NCBI RefSeq assembly: GCF_003814555.1
Contig: NZ_RKQN01000002.1
Location: forward strand, 682,001 to 746,000
Direction of reading: 5' to 3'
DNA: 64,000 nucleotides
Source of the DNA: Vulcaniibacterium tengchongense
Lineage (GTDB): Bacteria; Pseudomonadota; Gammaproteobacteria; Xanthomonadales; Xanthomonadaceae
The notes below the pieces were generated by a model that was given only the letters and a program-made list of their open reading frames with translations, had not been told where the DNA came from and made no database searches. This document shows, piece by piece, positions 48,828-56,611 of the stretch; position 1 is the first letter of the stretch, and every line of letters begins with the position of its first letter. The position numbers and the translations under genes are program-made.

Positions 48828-49255
48828 GCGGATGCGCGGGCGCGCGCCCGGCCGATGCCCGCGTCTGCGCGGCGGCCCGCCGGTTCGCGAATGCGACCAA
48901 TGCACGGCGCCCGCCACGGTGCGCGGCTCCGCCCGGACCGGCGCGCCGCTTCGGGCGTTTCCGGACAAGGGCGAACCGCGCGACCTTGCTGTCCTTCCCG
49001 CGAGAGCGGGGATCCGGAGACTTGCCTGCCGGATGGACCGGACCCCGGAAACCCTGGATTTCGCGGACGGCGACCGGATGTTTCGGCGGAAAGATCGAGC
49101 CGATGGTCCGCCGCCACGGAACGCCGAAACCGACGGCTGCGACTGCGAGGCGGACGGCACGCGCTGATGGCCATGCGCCCGCCGCCCGTTCTTCCGGCAC
49201 ATGGCCCGCCGCGGCGATGCGCTAGGCTGGCGCTTCCCGAATCGGAGGACGCCCC
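48828..49255. other. 428-base gap, repeat relics only
   Basis: The stretch holds a copy of the dispersed TCCCGCGA-type repeat (48991-49017) and flanking sequence with lower coding bias. No open frame in either strand resembles a protein family. The right end should hold the promoter of the methyltransferase-like gene. Confidence 0.5.
48991..49017. repeat. dispersed repeat, TCCCGCGA-type, copy 3
   Basis: TTCCCGC and GCGGGGATCC arms around GAGA, in line with the copies at 25599, 33721 and 61765. Confidence 0.6.
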
Positions 49256-50119
49256 GTGACCCGGACCCGACTGCCGCTCGCCGCCGCCCTGTTGCCCGCG
49301 CTGCTCGCCGCCTGCGCCGCCACCGGCGCGCCCGCCACGAACGATGCGCCGGGCCGGGCGATGCCGGCCGACGCCGCCGGCGCCGCGCTGGACGAGGCGA
49401 TCGGCGGCGCCTGGCGCACGCCGGCCAACGTCGCCCGCGACCGCTACCGCCACCCGAAGGAGACGCTCGGCTACTTCGGCGTGCGGCCGGACCAGACCGT
49501 GGTCGAGATCACCCCGGGCGGCGGCTGGTACGCCGAGATCCTGGCGCCGTACCTGCGCGAGCGGGGCCGCTACGTCGCCGCGGTCTGGGACGACGCGATC
49601 CCCGGCCAGCCCAAGTACCGCTACACGCTCAACGACCAGCTGCGCGCCAAGTTCGCCGCGAGCCCGGCGGTGTACGGCACGCCGGAGGTGCGCACGTTCG
49701 ATCCGCAGGCGCCGGACTTCGGCCCGCCGGCCTCGGCCGATGCGGTGCTGACCTTCCGCAACGCCCACAACTGGGTGTCCGACGGCAACGCCGAGGCCTA
49801 CTTCAAGGCGTTCTTCGACGTGCTCAAGCCGGGCGGCACGCTCGGCGTGGTCGACCACCGCGCCAAGCCCGGCACGCCGCTGGAGGCGATGAAGAAGTCC
49901 GGCTACCTGACCGAGGCGCTGGTGATCGGGCTGGCGCAGGACGCCGGCTTCGTGCTCGACGGCAAGAGCGAGATCAACGCCAACCCGAAGGACACCGCCG
50001 ACCACCCCAACGGCGTGTGGACCCTGCCGCCGAGCAACCGCCACGACCCGGCCGACGCGGCCCAGTACCAAGCCATCGGCGAGAGCGACCGGATGACGCT
50101 GCGGTTCCGCAAGCCTTGA
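49256..50119 (+). CDS. exported lipoprotein with class I methyltransferase fold
   Basis: A 287-residue protein from a GTG start with CGGAGGAC ahead. A lipobox LLAAC ends the signal near residue 20. The mature part has a SAM-type Rossmann fold: VVEITPGGGWYAEILAPYL (motif I form) near residue 79, AVLTFRNAHNW, and FFDVLKPGGTLGVVDHRA. This is the COG4798 'predicted methyltransferase' group. The oddity is a cytoplasmic-cofactor fold on a lipoprotein, since SAM is not known to be available in the periplasm. Either the fold binds another ligand or the export signal has another use. Confidence 0.82.
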   Translation: MTRTRLPLAAALLPALLAACAATGAPATNDAPGRAMPADAAGAALDEAIGGAWRTPANVARDRYRHPKETLGYFGVRPDQTVVEITPGGGWYAEILAPYLRERGRYVAAVWDDAIPGQPKYRYTLNDQLRAKFAASPAVYGTPEVRTFDPQAPDFGPPASADAVLTFRNAHNWVSDGNAEAYFKAFFDVLKPGGTLGVVDHRAKPGTPLEAMKKSGYLTEALVIGLAQDAGFVLDGKSEINANPKDTADHPNGVWTLPPSNRHDPADAAQYQAIGESDRMTLRFRKP

Positions 50120-50400
50120 GCGGGATCCGGGCGGGCGGAGCCCGGGCCCTCGTCCGGCTCCGCAAGGGACGGGGCTGCCGCCGCTCCTCTTCGCCCCGGG
50201 CGGGCGCAGCGCCGGTCGCGGACCGCGTCGCCCGAGATCAAGGCCGGCGCGCTTGCGATCGCGCGGCGATTCGCGCGCGATCGGGCGCCCGTGCCGTTCG
50301 ACGCGGCCGCGATCGCGGGCAGTCCCGCCTCCGGGAGTGAGCGGCGCGCGGAACACGGCCTCCTCTACGATTCGCGTCCGCCCCCCTTTCGCCTCCACGC

Positions 50401-50937
50401 GTGCTGATCGCCCTCAACAAACCCTACGGCGTGCTCTGCCAGTTCACCGACCGCAGCGTGCCGCCGCGGCGCACCCTGGCCGAGTTCGGCCTGCCCGCCG
50501 ACGTGTACCCGGCCGGCCGGCTCGACCACGACAGCGAGGGCCTGCTGCTGCTCACCGACGACGGCGGCCTCGCCCATCGGCTGACCGATCCGCGCCACAA
50601 GCAGCCCAAGACCTACTGGGTGCAGGTCGAAGGCGATCCCGACGACGCCCAGCTGGCCGCATTGCGCGACGGCGTCGTCCTCAACGACGGCCCGACCCGG
50701 CCGGCGCAGGTGCAGCGCATCGACGCCCCGCCGCTGTGGCCGCGCGACCCGCCGGTGCGCTATCGCAAGAGCGTGCCCGACGCCTGGCTGCAACTGACGA
50801 TCCGCGAAGGCCGCAACCGCCAGGTGCGGCGGATGACCGCCGCGGTCGGCCTGCCGACGCTGCGGTTGGTGCGGGTCGCGATCGGCGGCCACCGGCTCGG
50901 CGAGCTCGCCCCGGGCCAGTGGCGCCGCTGCGATTGA
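50401..50937 (+). CDS. rluE: 23S rRNA pseudouridine synthase, RluE-like
   Basis: A 178-residue RsuA/RluB-type pseudouridine synthase lacking an S4 domain, as in Rlu[30 protein letters not shown] with the catalytic Asp near residue 43, TYWVQVEG and [28 protein letters not shown] are the family blocks. It would modify U2457 of 23S rRNA by analogy to E. coli. The start is GTG at 50401. The 281-base gap upstream has no gene. Confidence 0.9.
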   Translation: MLIALNKPYGVLCQFTDRSVPPRRTLAEFGLPADVYPAGRLDHDSEGLLLLTDDGGLAHRLTDPRHKQPKTYWVQVEGDPDDAQLAALRDGVVLNDGPTRPAQVQRIDAPPLWPRDPPVRYRKSVPDAWLQLTIREGRNRQVRRMTAAVGLPTLRLVRVAIGGHRLGELAPGQWRRCD

Positions 50938-51066
50938 ATCGCGCTGCCTGAGTCGCGCCGCTGCCACGCGACCGCGCCGCACACCCGGCGCATCGCCCAG
51001 TCGCGCCGCCGTGCCGCGTCGCCGAGCAGCAGTGCTGCAGCCGCGCCATCGCGCCGCGCATGCCGC

Positions 51067-51094
51067 TTGCAGCCGCGCGCGATCGGAGTAGCAT
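51067..51094 (+). promoter_or_regulatory. candidate nadM promoter
   Basis: TTGCAG (51067-51072) and TAGCAT (51089-51094) are 16 bases apart. Transcription would start near 51101, which puts the 51103 hairpin at the very 5' end of the leader. Confidence 0.45.
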
Positions 51095-51102
51095 GAAGCC
51101 GA

Positions 51103-51123
51103 GCCGACGGACAGACCGTCGGC
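51103..51123 (+). promoter_or_regulatory. ACAGA-loop hairpin in the nadM leader
   Basis: Arms GCCGACGG (51103-51110) and CCGTCGGC (51116-51123) enclose the loop ACAGA (51111-51115). The hairpin ends 23 bases before the nadM ATG. The same hairpin, with one compensated pair (A-U changed to G-C) and the same loop, stands before nadV at 52211. The covariation argues for a conserved RNA structure, though a palindromic protein site is not excluded. Confidence 0.7.
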
Positions 51124-51146
51124 CACCACCACCGTGAGGGAGCCTC

Positions 51147-52196
51147 ATGGATTTCGATTACCTGGTCTTCATCGGCCGCTTCGAGCCGTTCCACAACGGC
51201 CACGCCGCCGTCGCCCGCCACGCGCTGGAGCGGGCGCGCAAAGTGATCTTCCTGGTCGGCTCCGCCGACACCCCGCGCACGATCAAGAACCCGTTCACCG
51301 TCGCCGAGCGCGCGGTGATGATCCAGTCCGCGCTGAGCGACGCCGCCGACCGCCTGCTGGTGCGGCCGCTGCGCGACCACCTGTACAACGAGAGCCAATG
51401 GATCGCCGCGGTGCAGCGCGCGGTCGCCGAGGCGGTCGCCGCCGACGGCGGGACCGAGGCGGCGCGGATCGGCCTGATCGGCCAGGACAAGGACGCCTCC
51501 AGCTATTACCTGCGCGAGTTCCCCCAGTGGCCGCTGGTCGACGTGCGGCATACGGAGACGCTGTCGGCGACCGAGTTGCGCCGCTACCTGTTCGAGGCCA
51601 ACCGGCTCGACAGCCACGGCGGCCTGATGCTGATCCGCGCCAACGTGCCCGGTCCGGTCTACGACATGCTCGACGCGTTCCGGCGCAACTCGCCTGCGTT
51701 CGCCCAGCTGGTCGCCGAGTACCGCTTCATCGAGCAGTACCGCGCCGCCTGGGCCGAGGCGCCGTATCCGCCGACCTTCGTCACCACCGACGCGGTGGTG
51801 GTGCATTCCGGCCACGTGCTGCTGGTGCGCCGCCGCGCCGAGCCGGGCAAGGGCCTGTGGGCGCTGCCGGGCGGCTTCGTCGGCCAGCACGAAGGGCTGC
51901 TCGAGGCCTGCCTGCGCGAACTGCGCGAGGAGACCCGGCTGAAGCTGCCGCTGCCGGTGCTGAAGGGCTCGCTGAAGCACCGCGAGGTGTTCGACCACCC
52001 CGAGCGCAGCCTGCGCGGGCGCACCATCACCCACGCCTTCCATTTCGAGATCCCGCAGGGCGAGCTGCCGCCGGTGCGCGGCGGCGACGACGCCGACAAG
52101 GCGCGCTGGTTCCCGGTCGCGCAGGCGCTGGACATGGGCCCGCAGCTGTACGAGGACCACCTGCACATCCTCGAATACTTCCTCGGCCGCGGTTGA
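51147..52196 (+). CDS. nadM: bifunctional NMN adenylyltransferase / Nudix hydrolase
   Basis: A 349-residue fusion. Residues 1-180 are an archaeal-type NadM nucleotidyltransferase: GRFEPFHNGH near residue 10 and LSATELRRYLF near residue 142. Residues 200-349 are a Nudix domain with the box GGFVGQHEGLLEACLRELREETRL. As in cyanobacterial Slr0787, the first domain makes NAD from NMN and ATP and the second hydrolyses ADP-ribose. It has no winged helix, so it is not the NrtR repressor. GAGGGAGCC precedes the ATG. It is followed by nadV after 61 bases, making a two-step nicotinamide salvage operon. Confidence 0.95.
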   Translation: MDFDYLVFIGRFEPFHNGHAAVARHALERARKVIFLVGSADTPRTIKNPFTVAERAVMIQSALSDAADRLLVRPLRDHLYNESQWIAAVQRAVAEAVAADGGTEAARIGLIGQDKDASSYYLREFPQWPLVDVRHTETLSATELRRYLFEANRLDSHGGLMLIRANVPGPVYDMLDAFRRNSPAFAQLVAEYRFIEQYRAAWAEAPYPPTFVTTDAVVVHSGHVLLVRRRAEPGKGLWALPGGFVGQHEGLLEACLRELREETRLKLPLPVLKGSLKHREVFDHPERSLRGRTITHAFHFEIPQGELPPVRGGDDADKARWFPVAQALDMGPQLYEDHLHILEYFLGRG

Positions 52197-52205
52197 ACCG
52201 CGGCC
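52185..52205 (+). promoter_or_regulatory. palindrome around the nadM stop codon
   Basis: Ten-base arms GGCCGCGGTT and AACCGCGGCC around a central G, with the TGA stop in the middle. A hairpin here would sit just before the 52211 hairpin, giving two stacked stems in the nadM-nadV gap. Confidence 0.5.
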
Positions 52206-52210
52206 TCCCC

Positions 52211-52231
52211 GCCGGCGGACAGACCGCCGGC
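52211..52231 (+). promoter_or_regulatory. ACAGA-loop hairpin in front of nadV
   Basis: Arms GCCGGCGG (52211-52218) and CCGCCGGC (52224-52231) enclose ACAGA. It ends 26 bases before the nadV ATG. Compared with the 51103 hairpin only one base pair differs and it changes on both sides, keeping pairing. Confidence 0.7.
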
Positions 52232-52257
52232 CTTCCCGACGCGAAGGAGCTTCCGTC

Positions 52258-53682
52258 ATGCAATGCCTCGACAACCTGCTGCTCAACACCGACAGCTACA
52301 AGGCCAGCCACTGGCTGCAGTACCCGCCCGGCACCGACGCCACGTTCTTCTACGTCGAATCGCGCGGCGGCACCTACGACCGCACGGTGTTCTTCGGCCT
52401 GCAGGCGATCCTCAAGCAGTACCTGGGCCGGCCCATCACCGGCGCCGACATCGACGAGGCGCGCGAGCTGTTCGCCGCCCACGGCGAGCCGTTCAACGAA
52501 GCCGGCTGGCGCTACATCCTGCAGCGCCACGGCGGCCGCCTGCCGCTGCGGATCCGCGCGGTGCCGGAGGGCACGGTGGTGCCGACCCACCAGGCGCTGG
52601 TGACGATCGAATCGACCGATCCGCAGGCGTTCTGGGTGCCCTCGTATCTGGAAACCCTGTTGCTGCGGCTGTGGTACCCGGTCACCGTGGCGACGATCAG
52701 CTGGCACGTCAAGCAGACCCTGCGCCAGTTCCTCGAGCGCACCAGCGACGATCCGGAGGCGCAGCTGCCGTTCAAGCTGCACGACTTCGGCGCGCGCGGC
52801 GTGTCCAGCGCGGAATCGGCCGCGCTCGGCGGGATGGCGCACCTGGTCAATTTCCTCGGCACCGACACCGTGTCCGGCCTGCTCGCCGCACGCACCTACT
52901 ACGACGAGCCGATGGCCGGCTATTCGATCCCGGCCGCCGAGCACAGCACGATCACCAGCTGGGGCCGCGAGCGCGAGGTCGACGCCTACCGCAACATGCT
53001 GGCGCGCTTCGCCAAGCCGGGCGCGATCGTCGCGGTGGTATCGGACAGCTACGACATCTACCAGGCGATCAGCGAGCACTGGGGCCGCACGCTGCGCGAG
53101 GAGGTGATCGCCTCCGGCGCGACGGTGGTGATCCGGCCCGACTCCGGCGACCCGGTCGAAGTCGTGCACCAGTGCCTGAGCCGGCTCGACGAAGCCTTCG
53201 GCCACACCGTCAACGGCAAGGGCTACAAGGTGCTGAACCACGTGCGGGTGATCCAGGGCGATGGCGTCAACCCGACCAGCATCCGCGCGATCCTCGAACG
53301 CGCGACCAGCTTCGGCTACGCCACCGACAACCTCGCCTTCGGCATGGGCGGCGCGCTGCTGCAACGGCTCGACCGCGACACCCAGAAGTTCGCCCTGAAG
53401 TGCTCGGCGGCGCGCGTCGACGGCCGCTGGATCGACGTCTACAAGGACCCGGTGATCGACAAGGGCAAGGCCAGCAAGCGCGGCCGGATGACCCTGGCGC
53501 GGCACCTGGAGTACGGCCACTACAAGACCCTGCCGCTGGCCGGCGAGGCGGTCGCGCTGGAGCCCGCGCAGGCGCCGCTGGGCTATGCCGACGCGCTGGA
53601 AACGGTGTGGGAGGACGGCGAGCTGCGCCGCGACTGGCGCTTCGCGCAGGTGCGCGAGCGCGCCGACGCCGCGCGGCTGTGA
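52258..53682 (+). CDS. nadV: nicotinamide phosphoribosyltransferase
   Basis: A 474-residue NAMPT/NadV: NTDSYKASHWLQYPPGTDATFFYVESRGG opens the protein, KLHDFGARGVSSAESAALGGMAHLVNFLGTDT and PAAEHSTITSWGREREVDAYRNML are the substrate-binding parts, VVSDSYDIYQAI and VIRPDSGDPVEVV hold the phosphoribosyl site, and NLAFGMGGALLQ follows. It joins nicotinamide to PRPP, making the NMN used by NadM just upstream. CGAAGGAGC is the ribosome-binding site. Confidence 0.95.
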   Translation: MQCLDNLLLNTDSYKASHWLQYPPGTDATFFYVESRGGTYDRTVFFGLQAILKQYLGRPITGADIDEARELFAAHGEPFNEAGWRYILQRHGGRLPLRIRAVPEGTVVPTHQALVTIESTDPQAFWVPSYLETLLLRLWYPVTVATISWHVKQTLRQFLERTSDDPEAQLPFKLHDFGARGVSSAESAALGGMAHLVNFLGTDTVSGLLAARTYYDEPMAGYSIPAAEHSTITSWGREREVDAYRNMLARFAKPGAIVAVVSDSYDIYQAISEHWGRTLREEVIASGATVVIRPDSGDPVEVVHQCLSRLDEAFGHTVNGKGYKVLNHVRVIQGDGVNPTSIRAILERATSFGYATDNLAFGMGGALLQRLDRDTQKFALKCSAARVDGRWIDVYKDPVIDKGKASKRGRMTLARHLEYGHYKTLPLAGEAVALEPAQAPLGYADALETVWEDGELRRDWRFAQVRERADAARL

Positions 53683-53703
53683 GCCGCCGCAGCGCGGCGC
53701 CGC

Positions 53704-54660
53704 TCAGTCGGCGTCGCGCTCGCCCTGGCCGGCGGTGGCCGCGACCGGCACCGAGTTCGCCGCCGGCCGGGTCAGCAGCCACACCCCGGCCAGCACCACC
53801 GCGGTGCCGAGCAGCTGCACCGCGGTGATCGCCTCGCCGAGCAACCAGGCGCCGAGGAACACCAGCGACACCGGGCCGATCACCGCCAGCTGCGCCGCGG
53901 TACCGGCGCCGAGGCGCGCCACCGCGCCCATCGTGAAGGTCACCGGCAGGAAGGTGCAGAACACCGCGTTGGCCAGCGCCAGCGCGTAGGCGGTCGGGCT
54001 CAGCTGCAGCAGGTGCGCCGGATCGCGCACCAGCAGGTAGTGGACCGCCGTCGCCGCGGTCGACACGCACATCGCCCAGGCGACCAGGCGCAGCGAGCCG
54101 ATCCGCTTCAGCAGCTGCCCCGACAACGCCAGGTACAGCGCGTAGCTCAACGCCGCCAGCAGCACCAGCGCGCTGCCCAGCAGTACGTGTTCGCCCTCGA
54201 CCCGCAGGTTCTCGACGAACACCAGGGCGACGCCGGCGTAGCTGACCGCCAGCGCGATCCACTCGCGCCGCGCGACCCGGCGGGCGAACGCGAACACGCC
54301 GATCAGCAGCACGAAGGTGGGGTTGAGGAACAGGATCAGCCGCTCCAGCGACACCGGCACGTATTCCAGGCCCCAGAAGTCGAGCAGGCTGGAGAGGTAG
54401 TAGCCGAGCACGCCGAGGATCACGATCAGGCCGAAGTCGCGCCGGCCGATCGGCGCCAGCCCGGGGCGGCGCGCCTCGCGCACGCCCAGCAGCAGGAACA
54501 GCGGCAGCGAGAACAGCATCCGCAGCGCCAGCACGTCGAGCGCGTCCAGCCCGTGGCGGTACTGGAACTTGGCCAGGATCGCCTTGGCCGAGAACAGCAC
54601 CGCGCCGGCCGCGCCGAGGGCCAGGCCGAGCCGGCGCGCGCCGGCGGGGGAGGACGTCAC
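53704..54660 (-). CDS. EamA/DMT-family permease
   Basis: A 318-residue membrane protein with about ten helices and two EamA repeats: GLALGAAGAVLFSAKAILAKFQYRHGLDAL, LLDFWGLEYVPVSLERLILFLNPTFVLLIG and AVFCTFLPVTFTMGAVARLGAGTAAQLAVIGPVSLVFLGAWLLGEAIT. The GTG at 54660 is the most upstream likely start and has no good ribosome-binding site. Substrate unknown. It converges with nadV, so it is probably not part of NAD salvage. Confidence 0.85.
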   Translation of the reverse strand: MTSSPAGARRLGLALGAAGAVLFSAKAILAKFQYRHGLDALDVLALRMLFSLPLFLLLGVREARRPGLAPIGRRDFGLIVILGVLGYYLSSLLDFWGLEYVPVSLERLILFLNPTFVLLIGVFAFARRVARREWIALAVSYAGVALVFVENLRVEGEHVLLGSALVLLAALSYALYLALSGQLLKRIGSLRLVAWAMCVSTAATAVHYLLVRDPAHLLQLSPTAYALALANAVFCTFLPVTFTMGAVARLGAGTAAQLAVIGPVSLVFLGAWLLGEAITAVQLLGTAVVLAGVWLLTRPAANSVPVAATAGQGERDAD

Positions 54661-54927
54661 GTCGATGGGGTCGGACGGGAGGGGAGAGCGCCATGATAGC
54701 GGCCGCGCCCGCACGCGCCCTTGCCCGGCTTGGCCGCCGCGCGGCGTCGTACGTATCGGCAGACACGCGGCGGCCGCATTCGCGGCATAGCCTGGCGGGG
54801 CCGCTTTCGGCAAACGGTTCAGGCTGGACCGCCGGCTCCGTGCCCGGTCCGCGCAGGTTCTGCTAACGTCGGCGTAACCGCGGGTGGCGCGACAGGGGGC
54901 GCCGCTTCCAGGGACAGAGAGAAAGGC

Positions 54928-56040
54928 ATGGGCGCAACCACCAGCAGCACCGGCAGGATCCTCGTCGTCGACGACCAAGCGGCGAACCTGCGCGTGGTGG
55001 GCACGCTGCTGTCGCGCCAGGGCTTCGAGGTGGTCACCGCCAGCGGCGGCGAGGAAGCGCTGCGCCTGCTCGACGACCAGGCCGCGCCGGACCTGGTGCT
55101 GCTCGACATGATGATGCCGGGCATGGACGGCTTCGACGTGCTCGCCGCGATGCGCGGCCGCGGCATCACCCAGGTGCCGGTGGTCTTCGTCACCGCCGCC
55201 CACGACCGCGACCTGCTGCTGCGCGCGTTCGACGCCGGCGTGGTCGACTACGTGACCAAGCCGTTCCTGCCGGAGGAACTGCTCGCCCGGGTCAACGCCC
55301 ACATCGGCCTCAAGCTGACCCGCGACCGCCTGGAGCGGGTCGCGCGCGAGCGCGAGGAACTGGTCAACCTGGTCGCGCACGATCTCAAGAACCCGATCAG
55401 CAGCGTGCTGTTCGCCAGCCAGCTGCTGCGCGACGGCCTGTGCAAGCCCGAGCGGGTGCCGCGCTACCTGCGCATGATCCACGACAGCGCCACCGACGCG
55501 CTCGACTACATCCGCCATTACCTGGAAAGCCAGGCCGCCGGGCGCCGCGCGAAGACCGCCGACGGCGAGCGCGCCGACCTCGGCGAGACCCTGCAGTGGC
55601 TGGCCCAGCGCTACGAGGTGCAGCTGGAGGCGCACGGCATCCAGCTGCAGGTGCTGCCGCCGGCGATCCCGGCGGCGGTGGCGATCAGCCCGCGCGTGCT
55701 GCGCCAGGTGGCCGAGAACCTGGTCACCAACGCGATGAAGTACGCACCGGACACCGAACTGCTGCTGGCCGCGCGCGCCGGCGCGCCGGGCTACTGGCGC
55801 CTGATCGTCGCCGACCGCGGGCCCGGCATTCCGCCCGAGCGCGAACGCGAACTGTTCAAGCCGTTCGTGCGCCTGCACGAGGCCAGCGACGGCCGCTCCA
55901 ACGGCCTGGGCCTGGCGCTGGCCAGGCGCATCGTCGCCAACGCCGGCGGCCAGCTCTGGTACGAGCCGCGCCGGCACGGCGGCGCGCGCTTCATCGTCGA
56001 ACTGCCCGAGGCGCCGGCGGCGGAAGAGCCGGCCGGCTGA
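54928..56040 (+). CDS. response regulator - histidine kinase hybrid
   Basis: A 370-residue protein with a receiver domain first (DD at 15-16, phosphate-accepting Asp60, Thr89, Lys111) and then a kinase core: H-box LVAHDLKNPISSVL with His151, N-box VAENLVTNAMKYAP, DRGPGIPP and SNGLGLALARRIV. The family of receiver-first kinases often feeds from a second kinase or senses directly through partners. There is no membrane segment or sensor domain, so it is soluble. GAGAGAAAGG is ahead of the ATG. It is an orphan, and no target is evident. Confidence 0.88.
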   Translation: MGATTSSTGRILVVDDQAANLRVVGTLLSRQGFEVVTASGGEEALRLLDDQAAPDLVLLDMMMPGMDGFDVLAAMRGRGITQVPVVFVTAAHDRDLLLRAFDAGVVDYVTKPFLPEELLARVNAHIGLKLTRDRLERVAREREELVNLVAHDLKNPISSVLFASQLLRDGLCKPERVPRYLRMIHDSATDALDYIRHYLESQAAGRRAKTADGERADLGETLQWLAQRYEVQLEAHGIQLQVLPPAIPAAVAISPRVLRQVAENLVTNAMKYAPDTELLLAARAGAPGYWRLIVADRGPGIPPERERELFKPFVRLHEASDGRSNGLGLALARRIVANAGGQLWYEPRRHGGARFIVELPEAPAAEEPAG

Positions 56041-56046
56041 GCGCCG

Positions 56047-56451
56047 CTACTGCGGACCGGCGTGGGTTTCGCTGCGGCCGCCACCGCGGCGCGTGCCGGT
56101 GCGCGCGCGCGCGCCGCCGTTGCTGCGTTCGGCGCGGCGCGCGTCGATCCGGCGCGCGCTGCCCTCGAGCGCCTCGGCGTCGTCGCCCTGTGCGGCGAGC
56201 CGCTGGCGGCGCCGGTGCGCGGCGTACCAGAGCAGGCCGGCGCCGGCCACGGCCGCGGCCACCAGCACCGGGTTGCGGCGTACGAACATGCCGGCCGCGC
56301 GCGCGCCGGTCTTGACCGCGCCGATCGTGGCGCCGGTCTCGATCCAGCGCCCGGTGTGGCGGCCGACCGCCGGCATCGCCTGGCGGATGTTCTCCCCGAC
56401 CGCACCGGCCAGTTCCATCGCGCGTTCGGGCAACGAGGTGAGCTTGCTCAT
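56047..56451 (-). CDS. small membrane-anchored protein of unknown function
   Basis: A 134-residue protein with a helix-rich head, a single hydrophobic segment near residues 60-78 (NPVLVAAAVAGAGLLWYAAH) and a long Arg-rich, low-complexity tail. The layout MSKLTSLPERAMELAGAVGENIRQA...GAARAAGMFVRRNPVL resembles small proteins linked to DUF883/ElaB-like ribosome- or stress-associated types, but the match is weak. It is convergent with the hybrid kinase and ends a few bases after it. Confidence 0.65.
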   Translation of the reverse strand: MSKLTSLPERAMELAGAVGENIRQAMPAVGRHTGRWIETGATIGAVKTGARAAGMFVRRNPVLVAAAVAGAGLLWYAAHRRRQRLAAQGDDAEALEGSARRIDARRAERSNGGARARTGTRRGGGRSETHAGPQ

Positions 56452-56611
56452 GGTCGAACCCCTTCGTTGGCGGCGTCCAGTGTCGCCGCGGTCTCGTTGA
56501 AACAGCGTGAGCGCGGCTGGCGGTCTCCGGCTCGGCGCTGAACGCCGCGGGTGCCCGCGGGCGCGGCGCAGCGCGATCGCGCCGCGCGCGCCCGGCCCCC
56601 GGGTTCCGGGC

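Noticed and set aside
51147-52196. Calling the Nudix part of NadM an NrtR repressor
   Set aside because: There is no winged helix-turn-helix after the Nudix domain; the fusion is with a nucleotidyltransferase.
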